From the NCBI GenBank assembly GCA_038503035.1, contig JAVSML010024710.1, positions 558,001 through 622,000 on the forward strand: 64,000 bases of DNA, read 5' to 3'. The notes beneath the pieces are model-generated. The model had not been told where the DNA came from. It saw only the letters and a list, made by a program, of their open reading frames with translations, and did not search any database. The translations under genes were made by a program, and so were the position numbers. Every line of letters begins with the position of its first letter. Positions within the stretch are counted from its first letter, which is position 1. Below, piece by piece: positions 22,971-32,636 of the stretch. The stretch comes from Crocodylus rhombifer (lineage: Eukaryota; Chordata; Crocodylia; Crocodylidae).

Positions 22971-24202
22971 TAGGGCCCCTCTACACACGCAGATAAAAAA
23001 AGCACAACGGGATCTAGTGTACAATACACACAATCATGCCTCCTGCCATGCCACACATGCATGACAAGAGGTGTGGTTATGTAGATCACACATTAGAATC
23101 CATTCAGCCTTATTGCTGGTGCAGGGGGAATGCAATCCTGGGCTCCCCCTTAACTGGCAAGATGCAAACTCCCACATCTGGAAGCCCCTTCAGTTGACGG
23201 ATTCCCAGCCACAAGAGCACCTCAAGCACTAAGTCTGTGTGAAGCAGCTAGTATTTGCTTTGGACTTGGATTCAGACAATTTGGGGGACAGTGATTCGAA
23301 TCATTGTCCCGAATTGATTCCACCGAATCTGATTTTGATTTGACCACCACCAAATCAGCCGAACCTCCAAATCGAACAGGCCCTATCCCCCGCCCACTCT
23401 CCCAGCCTCATCAATGGTTGCCGCACCTGGCCCCAGCATCCTCGCTTTAAAAAACAAAAGCCCTGCACTCACCAGCTCCTGCCTGTGGGGGGGATCTGCT
23501 ACAAGCCCCCAGAAGCCCAAGTAGCTACTGTAGCAGCCAGTAAGTGCAGGGTTGTTGTTTTTTTGGTTTTTAAAGTGCCAGGACACTGGGGCCTGGCAGG
23601 GCAGCCATTGATGGGGCTGGGACAGTGGGTGGAAGCTGGGAGGCACTCAGGAAGCAGGCAGGGGTCCCCCCATGGTCCCTTCCCCTCTCCATCAAACCCC
23701 TGCTCCATGCCCTTCACAGAGTCCAGTCCAGCTCCCTGAAGTGGTGAGCAGGGACTGCCCAAATCTCTGAATCAATTTGCAGGCTTTGAATCAATTCAGA
23801 CCTTTTTATTTGTCTCCCGATTTGATTCAGATTTGGCTGCCGAATTGGGCCATATCTCCTCCAAACTGAATCAGCAACCAAAGCTTCGCACAGCCTCATC
23901 AAGCACCCCCAGGCCTGAGGAAATCACTACAGCCATGATTCCCAGGACTCACAGGTTTCATGCTGGGCATGATAACATTGCAGCTGGGGACCCTCAGCTG
24001 CAGGGGAGAGACCAGTACATGTGTAAATTAAAGTTTGTTAGCAACCAGCTATAAAAAGTTAGTAAACATTTTTGAGGACTAACTTTATAGCTGGTTGAAG
24101 CTTTTTATCATGTGATACTTTGCACATGTAGCTGGTCTTGCGGTAATTGTGCAATTAAACCCGTTAACTGTGCAAAACCCCCAATGTGTAGAAAGGGCCT
24201 TA
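22971..24202. mobile_element. TIR element, about 1.2 kb, with nested insertion
   Basis: Left end TAGGGCCCCTCTACACAC and right end ATGTGTAGAAAGGGCCTTA are inverted repeats. The right arm contains a hairpin at 24043-24096. The middle is occupied by a separate element (23230-23898). No transposase seen. Confidence 0.6.
23230..23898. mobile_element. Nested hAT-type element with perfect 8-bp TSD
   Basis: Left end TAAGTCTGTGTGAAGC and right end GCTTCGCACAGCCTCA are 16-bp inverted repeats with three mismatches. The duplication TCAAGCAC (23222-23229 and 23899-23906) is exact. The subterminal regions are full of AATYGAATC-like words (ttcgaatcattgtcccgaat and similar). 669 bp, no coding capacity. It sits inside the element at 22971-24202 and is therefore younger. 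Confidence 0.82.
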
Positions 24203-24932
24203 CAGACATACTAGACAATAAGCACTGCTGCTAGTAAGGGGCATCTCTGAGAAGCAAGACACGCTGCTTTAAAGTGGGCTTTATCCACATTAGCCACAAG
24301 TGTCCCAAATCATGTTTGGCCAGATTATACAACACCAAATAAATCTTTAAAAAATTGAGTATTACAACAAAAACTAGACAAACGATTCTTAACCAGAGTG
24401 CCATGCAATATCAGCACTGCTGGCTGTGCAAACACCAACACAATTCACAAGAAAAAAAATCTCTGAAGACAACACAGGCCCTTCTACATGGCTGTTCTAC
24501 ATGGAAGCCACAGGCTTTGACATTTTTTAAAATTTTTTGAAGGAGGAAAATATAGCCATGAATTTAAGGATCTGTATGCTTTTATTTAGACTAATAGTTT
24601 CCTGTCAAGTAAAACCAAAAGATACCAGAAAGAAAAAGTTATTCTCTAAATCTCAATTTTTTCTGCCCTTTTCTTTCATTTTTACAGTACCATTAAACTG
24701 AGATACAATGAACAAGGAAAAAAAATATAAATCACTAAAATGGGAAGTTTCAGGGAGGGTGTTAGAATTGAAAATCTATTCTCCCCACTGCTTAATAAAC
24801 CAAATCCCTGTACCAAGAGCACTGAGCATGCATTGACCCATATTGGACCTTCTGGCTACAGGAAAAGACTACACAAGCAACTGCATCATTAACCAAGTTT
24901 CCAATAAAAATTGTATCCTGTGGAAGACAGAA
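24203..24932. other. AT-rich interval
   Basis: Holds a partial relative (about 24378-24475) of the hAT-like element at 45818. Nothing else recognised. Confidence 0.4.
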
Positions 24933-25395
24933 CAGGGTGGTTAATTGCAGCACATATGCTACAAGTGGCATGGGCAGCTTGTGTATGTGGCGCACAAGTC
25001 CAGGGCACTCAGTAGTGAAAGGCACCAGAATGGAGGCAGGAAGCAACCAAAGTGCTTTGCCGAGAAGAGCTGAGGGAGAATACTACAACAAAAGCTGTTG
25101 AGTGTCACTGCCAAGAGCAAGGTTAACCTTTCCCCCTTGCAGCCACTGCCAAATTCAGGACTTTGGATTCTCACATATAAAACTGAAGCAGCTGCAACAC
25201 CAACGTAGGCTTAACCTGGCTCTTGGTGGTGACACCTTCTCTTGCAGCAGCATCCTGCCTCTGCAATGTTCTGGGAGACTGCAGCTGGAGGATCAAGCTT
25301 CCCCAGCCTCCATCCTGGCACCCCAGGGCTCAAATTCTATCAAGGGAGAAAGGTTTAATTTGTGGCATGGCTGCCAAAAAGGTTGGCCAACGCTG
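24933..25395. mobile_element. hAT-like element
   Basis: The right end GGTTGGCCAACGCTG is a clear hAT-like terminus. The left end CAGGGTGGTTAATTGCAGCA is its diverged partner. No good duplication. Confidence 0.55.
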
Positions 25396-25574
25396 ATCTA
25401 AAACTATTCCCAACGCCATAGCAGAGACTTCATACTTGTATTCTGCTAAAAATATCACTCAAGAGCATATTTTGGATGGAGAAAAGGCAGAAAGGAAAAA
25501 GAACAATGATTAACTTCTTTATACATGTTTTATTATTTAAGACTAAACAGTCATTATCATATTCAATTAAGGAT

Positions 25575-25985
25575 AAAATGTTAAACAATTAAGCATTTAA
25601 CCAATAAGTGCAGTGATAACAAGTTAGCTTAATCAGTTATTCTTTAGCTCTGGGTGGGCACAGTCTGGCAGGAAAAGGGGAAAGGGAAGCCACACAGTGC
25701 CTGAGCAGGAATCAGAAGGCAGTAGGGCAGGCAAGCAGGAAAGAGGGAGAAGCAGGGAAGACCAGTACCCATAGCTTAAGAGGAAAACAGTAAGTGGCTT
25801 AATAACTAATTAAGCAATTAGCTGCTTCCCTCCCAGTGCAGGGCTTCACCTGGGCTGTGCTGTGTGGTTTAGTTTGCCTCTTCCCCCACTCCCCCTCATC
25901 AAAGAGCCTCAGAGGCAAGAAGTGGCTCCCAGCAGCAGCTGTGTCCAGAGCTCCTATGTTATCAGTTCTTCGTTTAACCAATATA
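25575..25985. mobile_element. Possible TIR element with TTAACCAAT-rich ends
   Basis: Left 'gttaaacaattaagcattta' + 'accaataagtgc' and right 'tatcagttcttcgtttaacc' are inverted relatives. GC-rich middle. Ends approximate. Confidence 0.4.
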
Positions 25986-26659
25986 ATTAGAGGAGGTTAA
26001 ACTAAATGTTTTAAAACAATATTTACATGCATATTTTTAATACATGGCTGAAGATTAATGATGTTAAATGATGCAGAACACAGCATTATTTACTGCACAC
26101 TTTTTTTGGCCTGTCCAAGTCATCTTACTGATTACCAACAAACTCCATGAGCAAATTATTTAATGTCAACAAGCAGTTTGTAATATCAATTTAATATGGC
26201 TCTTGCAAAATGGAATGCTCTCATATTCCCTTTCCTGAATTGCACAGACAAAATTTGGTAAATCTGAGAGATGTTATTTTACTACTAATATGTCCGCAGC
26301 TGTCATTTATATACAAAGACAAGAACTAAGATGAAATGCATGCCCCTCTCCTCCCCCCAGCCCCAAACATAGACCTAATCCAACATCAGTGAGTCATTAT
26401 GGCACCTTCTATACCAAGTGTGTCATTTGAGTAACAGATGATGTTATTAAAATTGACAGAGCAGCAATAAAATACGACCAAACATTCTGATTCCAAAACT
26501 GGGCGATTCTAAATACAACCAAACTACTCTTCTTGGCTAAAATACAGGACTAAAATAATGCAATAGGTTCTGTTCCTTGGTTTACCATAGGCTTTTTGAA
26601 TGACTTTGACCAAAGGACTTAAAAGTCCAAAGTGAAAAGGGCACCATCAACTATATTTG
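25986..26659. other. AT-rich interval, nothing recognised
   Basis: No exon, RNA gene or repeat recognised. Confidence 0.45.
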
Positions 26660-26667
26660 GTCTAGAC

Positions 26668-27063
26668 CAGGGGTACTCAAACCCCTAGACCATGGGCCAG
26701 ATCCAACCCATCAAGCCATGCCTGCAAGGATCCCCATAGGTCCAAAAATCTGGCAGTTGGGAAGTAGCAGCATCAATTGCTGCTCCCCTGCTGCCAAGTT
26801 TCTGGAGCCACATGTGCTGGATAGTATGCTAAATGAGCATACAGAAGTGGGCCCCATGCCTCACATGGGCCAGCTAGAGGCTGTATAGAGCCCAATCCTG
26901 CAATACATGGCTGAGTGAAAGCAGCATGGGACCCCTATCCAGCAACATGGGCTGGAGAGAGGCAGTGCAGGAGCCAGTCTTCGAGTGACAGATCCAGTCT
27001 GGCCTGCAGACTGACCCTGTGCCACTCATACTCCTTGCAGCACCAAAAGGTTGCACACCACTG
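26668..27063. mobile_element. hAT element with 7/8 TSD
   Basis: Left end CAGGGGTACTCAAACC and right end GTTGCACACCACTG are inverted repeats. Flanks are GTCTAGAC (26660-26667) and GTCTAAAC (27064-27071). 396 bp, non-coding. Confidence 0.88.
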
Positions 27064-27071
27064 GTCTAAAC

Positions 27072-27300
27072 TACAGTGAATCTCAGATCCAGTCCAAAGC
27101 CAGACCTCATTGCCAGTAGACTGCTGCCAAATTTCTAGACCTATGGGGAGTCCCACAAGCTAGATAACATGACCCTAAATGCAAAATCAGGCACAGAGAT
27201 TAGCATAGGGCTGATCCTAGTACATGGGGACCAATTCAGCCTGCTGACTGGCCCCACACTACTTACCTGGCCTGAGGCATCAAAAGGTTAACTTCTACTA
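27072..27300. mobile_element. Second copy of the 26668 hAT family, partial
   Basis: Repeats the family's interior ('aatttctagacctatgggga', 'cctgaggcatcaaaaggtta') directly after the first copy and in the same direction. The left end is missing. Confidence 0.5.
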
Positions 27301-28337
27301 GTTTAACCAATTAATAAATCTCCATAAAAAATTAATCCTTTAATCCTTTTTGGAATAGGAGAAGATGCATCAGAGCAACATTTTATGAAGGTGATAATAA
27401 TCATGGACATGTTGGAATGAGCACTTAAGCAGAAAATGATGAACTGTTTCTAACCTAAGTATCTGCTCCTACAACACCAGGCTACAGGACATGTGAACTA
27501 GAAAAGGGAAATGGAGATAAACATATGCACATTGTGAGACATGTCTAGGAATGTAATGGACTTGGCCTGGAGTTAGAAGATAGACAGAAGACATATCTTC
27601 CAAGAACAGAATATAATATACTGGAACCATCAGTCAGATGGATTCTCATTTCTAAAGCAAAGGGTTAATCCCTCTTACAAATTTTAATCTAAAACAGCGA
27701 GGAAGATTCTTCAATATGTTTGAACCAACCCACCTAGCCACTATTTGCTACTAAAATGAGGAACAAAAAAACCCCCCAAAACTTATCAGCTTAAGGATTT
27801 CTGTTGTAAGAGCAAAAATGAAGGGGGAAGTTCGAATTCCTCTCAGCTGCCTGAAGAACAAACTTAGCCCCCCTTCTGGGGTGTGATAATCATCTGTATA
27901 TGACTTAGTTCTTGTGGGCCAACTTTATTATGTCCCTGAACATGCCTCACAATATGCATTATTTACTGAAAATTTTCTTTTTAAGCAAAGGTCCACAGAT
28001 TTCCCAATATTCTTAAGTGCACTTACAGCTTTGATGGTAGTACTCAGACCTATTGATCTCTAGATAATGGATAAGCCCTTTCTTCTGAAGAGACAGCCAG
28101 TTAAAACTATTTTCAAGTTAATGATGGAAAAAATCTCTACGTTTAATCTGAATTCTTACAAAGAACATTAATGACATTACGAATGTGCCTACTGCAGAGC
28201 ATGAGTAAAGTTCTCACTTAAAGACTAAACAGAGATAGCTTCTATTTTACATAGGATTTATGGACCTTGCTACTGTAAAAAAGGAAGATTGTTAAGTACA
28301 TCAAAGTCCTCCTATTCCTCAGTACAGTAACATCCAT
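27301..28337. other. AT-rich interval, nothing recognised
   Basis: No exon, RNA gene or repeat recognised. Confidence 0.45.
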
Positions 28338-28872
28338 GGGTATATGTAGATGAAACGGGGGCCTTAAATCGGTGGGTTTTAAAAAAAAAACACTGCTTCA
28401 ATTTAGGGCTGATTAAACCCCCGTGTCANNNNNNNNNNNNNNNNNNNNNNNNNNNNNNNNNNNNNNNNNNNNNNNNNNNNNNNNNNNNNNNNNNNNNNNN
28501 NNNNNNNNNNNNNNNNNNNNNNNNNNNNTGGGGGGCAGAAATAAGGCTTGCCACGTTTCCTGGGCAGAGCCCGAGTTTCCAGGTTGCTGCCAGGTTGCCT
28601 GCAGGGCTTCCTGTAGAGCCATGGAGCTGCACGGAGCCCAGTGCTTCACCTCGCAGCTGTAGGGGCAGCAAACTAAAATTCTTTTGAGTTTTAGTTTGCT
28701 GAGCCCCAAATCATTTAAGGCGCATTATGCTGCCAAATTTCTTACAGTAGCTAGAATTAATGCACAATATGCTGCTGAGGGATGCAAACACCAACACCAT
28801 TAAGCAGTGCAAAAGCATTTATCCCGCTTTAAAGTATCATGCACACATGCCTCTCATTTCATCTACACAGGC
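28338..28872. mobile_element. TIR element interrupted by assembly gap
   Basis: Left 'tatatgtagatgaaacgggg' and right 'catttcatctacacaggc' are inverted relatives. The middle is missing in the assembly (N run). It also holds 'actaaaattcttttgagttt' + 'tagtttgct', a local inverted repeat at about 28671-28703. Confidence 0.45.
28429..28528. other. Assembly gap of exactly 100 N
   Basis: A run of 100 Ns, the conventional placeholder for a gap of unknown size. Open frames drawn across it are meaningless. Confidence 0.99.
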
Positions 28873-29549
28873 TACAGATGATTTATTGCAAATTTATCGG
28901 CAGTGCTTTGCAATGAGGGAAAATATCAGAACCCTGTTGTAAAAGTCTTACAACCTGAAGCTATATCCATATTCACAAACTGAATGAGCCTGGTCATTAA
29001 CTGCCTTTCATATTTGATAGCTGGAATTTTGGTTAGACTCTGTTACTGTTGGCTGAACATTCAACAATCAGACTTGTATTTCACCATGCACAAGAGGGAA
29101 GGAAATCACAACTTTTTCTTTCCTGCTGCAGACCACTCTAAACATGCATCCTTGCCACTCTTCTTGGAACAGTGCTACTTTACAAATATATTTAAAGTGG
29201 TCTGCCATGTTCTGCACTTCTTAAAAAATAAGGTATCGTGCCACATACACATTCAACCAATCCTCCAAGATTTATTCTGCCTGTTGATTTCTGGGTAAGG
29301 TTTGAGATGTATCTTATTTGCTTTTTGATTTCCATGATAATCCCCTTAATTTCATTTTATTTTTTAAACATACTGCTGCCTGTTCCTTTTATTGACTTAA
29401 TTAGAGCTGAATTTCCATTTCTGAAGGATTTTTGCTTTGTTCAAACCATCTTTCCAACCCTTCCGTTTAGCCATACACTTTCTGAGACTATCACCGTTTC
29501 CCTTAGAAACACTTGTTTTATCAAAACGGATTTTAACGTTCTTTGATTC
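28873..29549. other. AT-rich interval, nothing recognised
   Basis: Two overlapping open frames of about 100 codons on the plus strand (28984-29546) have no recognisable motif and look like chance. Confidence 0.45.
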
Positions 29550-29860
29550 TGTCACAGGGTGGAGTCCCTAGAGATGGCTGTGATGCCCCTAGGACCCTGT
29601 GACTGTGCCAGCTCCACCCTGCAGGTGTCATCTGGTCTCACCTGCCATGCTTTGTTGGTTAAGATAGTAGAAAGTAGATTGGGAGGCTGCCCTCAAGTTG
29701 CTATGCAGTCACAGTCCTGATGGATCCCAGTAGCCCCGAGGGTTCTTAGACCTCTTGCTGGGTCCCATTCTAAGCACGTGCCTTGTGAGATGCCAACCAT
29801 ATGGGCTAGGTGCATGGCTCCAAAACCACCCCATGCCTCACAGATGATACTTAGACGTCT
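29550..29860. repeat. Possible LTR-like repeat, left of CR1 insertion
   Basis: Begins TGTCACAGGGTGGAGTCCCT. GTCACAGGGT (29551-29560) and ACCCTGTGAC (29594-29603) form a perfect 10-bp inverted repeat. The TGTCAC start recalls LTRs, but no polyA signal, primer-binding site or second LTR was found. Unclassified. Confidence 0.3.
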
Positions 29861-29862
29861 CT

Positions 29863-30645
29863 TATCATAGACTCAAAGAAGTAGGGTCAGAAGGGACCTT
29901 GTAGATCTTCAAGTCCAACCCCCTGCCTGGGCGGGAGAAAAGACTGGACTCATTTGAGTCCAGCCAGGTAGTCATCAAGCCTCTTCTTAAAGATCCCCAG
30001 GGTAGGAGCCAGCACCACTTCCCTAGGAAGTTGGTTCCAGCTCCTAGCCGCCCTGACTGTGAAGTAGTTCTTGCAGATGTCTAATCTAAATCTACTCTCT
30101 AATAACTTGTGTCCATTGTTCCTCGTCATGCCAGGGGACGCTGGGCAAAACAGTGTCTCCCCTAAACCCTTTTGATCCCCCCTACTGAGTTTATAGACAG
30201 TCACCAGGTCCCCCCTCAGCCTTCTCTTGTGAAGGCTGAACAGATTCAGGTCCTGCAGGCTTTCAATGTAGGGTCTGCCCTGTAGTCCCCAGATCATGCG
30301 GGTGGCCCTCCTCTGGACCCTTTCAATGTTGTCCACATCCCTCCTGAAGTGGGGCGCACAGAACTGGACGCAGTACTCCAGCTGTGGCCTGACCAGTGTC
30401 GCACAGAGGGGGAGGATCACCTCCCTGGCTCTACTGGAGATGCACCTGTGGATGCACAACAAGGTTCGGTTAGCTCTGCCAACCGTGACCTTGCATTGTC
30501 GGCCCATGTTCATCTTGGAGTCGATAATGACTCCAAGACCCCTTTCTGCCTCTGTGCTCTCTAGAAGGGAGTTTCCCATTCTATAAGTGTGCTGCTGGTT
30601 TCTACTGCCTAAGTGCAGCACAAGTGCATCTTGTGATGAGACCTC
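29863..30645 (-). mobile_element. CR1 LINE, 5'-truncated, recent-looking
   Basis: A minus-strand frame of 223 codons (30621-29950) is open from the break point to the natural stop. It encodes the CR1 reverse-transcriptase thumb and C-terminus: VLHLGSRNQQ near the start, then LVRPQLEYCVQF, RVQRRATRMIWGL, LFSLHKRRLRGDLVTVYKL and NQLPREVVLAPTLGIFKKRL. The 3'UTR has the classic tail (rc of 'agaagggaccttgtagatct') and ends near 29863. The absence of stops makes it the youngest-looking LINE in the window. It appears to split LTR-like flanking sequence (29550-29860 and 30646 onward). Confidence 0.9.
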
Positions 30646-31450
30646 AGTCTAGTTCGGCCTCTTGTTGTCACTGGACCCTTAGCCACAGTAACTGCGCCCT
30701 CTGGTGCTGGGGTATCCTCACCCCCCCATCATGGCACCCTCTCTGATGCTGGGGTCTCCTCACCATCCCCTCCCCAGTCATGGCACCCTCTTTGGCGCTG
30801 GGGCTCAGCATGGTAATGTGCCCCAATGAAGTCTCCGCCTCCCCAGTCGTCTCAGCCCAGTCCACCAGACTAAACAACAACATAAATATGACCCCCTGGG
30901 CTATAGCCTAACAATAACAATACCAATAACACTAGAGGCCACTTTCTGCACATTTAAGAGGGCCAGTTTATCCCTCAGCGATGTGTGCCTCCTATCCCCA
31001 GCTACTTTAGGAGCTCCTGGAGCCCATTAGTCTTAGGGTTTTGGTGATATCTTTACTGCACATTATAATTGGATTCCTATAATTTCTTACATATAACACA
31101 TACCTTTCTCCAAAAAAATATCAGGCCCCCAAAACTGGGGTGCCTCTATTAAGCAGGAAAGCCAATTTTCTGCCCCGGATAGAAGCACCCTGCTTTGTTT
31201 TCAGCTCCCCCATACAGTAGCTATGGTATTACTGCTCAGGCAGGAGGTAGTCAGTTGACTTAATGCCTCCTTGTTCTCCACTCCAAAGGTGCTTATAACC
31301 ATCTCTTCTTGTTAACAGTCCTGACTTTCCACTAATCAAGCTACCCTTTCTAAGGGCAACTCTGCCATCTGCTAGCTGCTCCCGATTTCTGGCCTCCTTT
31401 TTCGCAGCCCAAGAAAGGAAGGCGAGTCATCTGAAGAATACGACTCTGTC
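30646..31450. repeat. Unclassified GC-rich sequence right of CR1, with minisatellite
   Basis: Possibly the continuation of the LTR-like repeat at 29550. A minisatellite of about 40-50-base units ('caccctctctgatgctgggg') starts near 30695, 30735 and 30784. The rest becomes AT-rich past 31040. No gene seen. Confidence 0.3.
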
Positions 31451-31931
31451 CCTTGTCTATGAAACTATAACTCTCAAAAAAATCTTTTTCTTCATTCCTT
31501 TAAAAAGAAGGTGTGCATTATAAATGTGGGGTATGTTGCATGTGAGAAAACATATTTCTGTGCCTTTGTGCTTGAATGCTTGTCTATTATCTCTTCCAAC
31601 TATACAGTTGGTGAATAATACAAATACAACCTCCCCTCCTGCTAGAAAAAAAACTGCTTCAAGTAAAGGTTAGTCAAGAACGAAATGGCTGAACCCTAAA
31701 AGCCAAATGAATAAAGTCCTAACAACATCTGACAGCAAGCCAGTCACAAACAAACCTCTGGTAAACTAGGTATGTAATTTATATATTTTGTCTAAGTTCA
31801 TAAAAACTTTGGATTCAAAGATACTAAAGGTCAGTGGCAGAGAGATCTATAAACCACTCAACAGCTTTGGGGTGGAAAGAGGGGAGTACGTGGCTCTTCA
31901 CTTACCAAAAAAAAAGTCTCAACCTCAAGAC

Positions 31932-32628
31932 CGGGGTGGAAAATTATTTGGGCTGGCGGGCTACTTAAGGAATTTTGTTGATCTGTCGTAGGCTGCAGGG
32001 GGGAATGGGAGCAGAGCCCTGGGCTCATCCCCCTTGCATCTACCACTGGGGGTGTCAGACAGAACAGGTAAGTGGGGTCTCCATGGAGACCAACCCAGGA
32101 CCCCCACAGGCAAGGCATGCTCAGCCAGGTGGACAGGATGGGGCCATGAGTGGGTATGGAGTGGCATCTGGTAGCAGGACAGGTTGGCAGGGCCAGGATC
32201 ACAGGGCAGTGACAGCCTGGGGCAGAGCCATGATCCACTACCCTCACATCCCTGCAATAGATGCTGTTTCTGCAGCCAGGACATGCAGGGAGCAGACTGC
32301 AGCTGTGCCCTGGGCCCCAGCCTCATGCTGTCACTGCCACACAATCCTGGCCCTACTCTCCATCTGCCTGTGGTCTCATCCCAACCACCCAGCTGAGCAC
32401 ACCCTGCCACAGGGGTTCTGGACCAGTCTTCATGGAGATCCAACTGCCCGCCCAGTGCTGGGTGTGAGGCAGACAGGCAGCAGCAGCCAGACAGTGAGCC
32501 GCTGCTGTGGGGGCTGCCAGGAAACTGAGTTCAGCAACTGCACCACCCCCTGCATGCCAAGGGGCAGCAGGACTGGCCACACACGTCATGGCCTGGGCTG
32601 CCCCAAGGCCATATTTTGTCCACCCCTG
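31932..32628. mobile_element. hAT element with perfect 8-bp TSD
   Basis: Left end CGGGGTGGAAAATTATTTGG and right end CCATATTTTGTCCACCCCTG are inverted repeats with one deleted base. The duplication CTCAAGAC (31924-31931 and 32629-32636) is exact. 697 bp, GC-rich interior without a transposase; the 271-codon plus-strand frame here is incidental. The sequence at 2004-2880 is the same family. Confidence 0.9.
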
Positions 32629-32636
32629 CTCAAGAC

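Noticed and set aside
28413..28709. Open frames containing X residues
   Set aside because: They are created by the 100-N gap.
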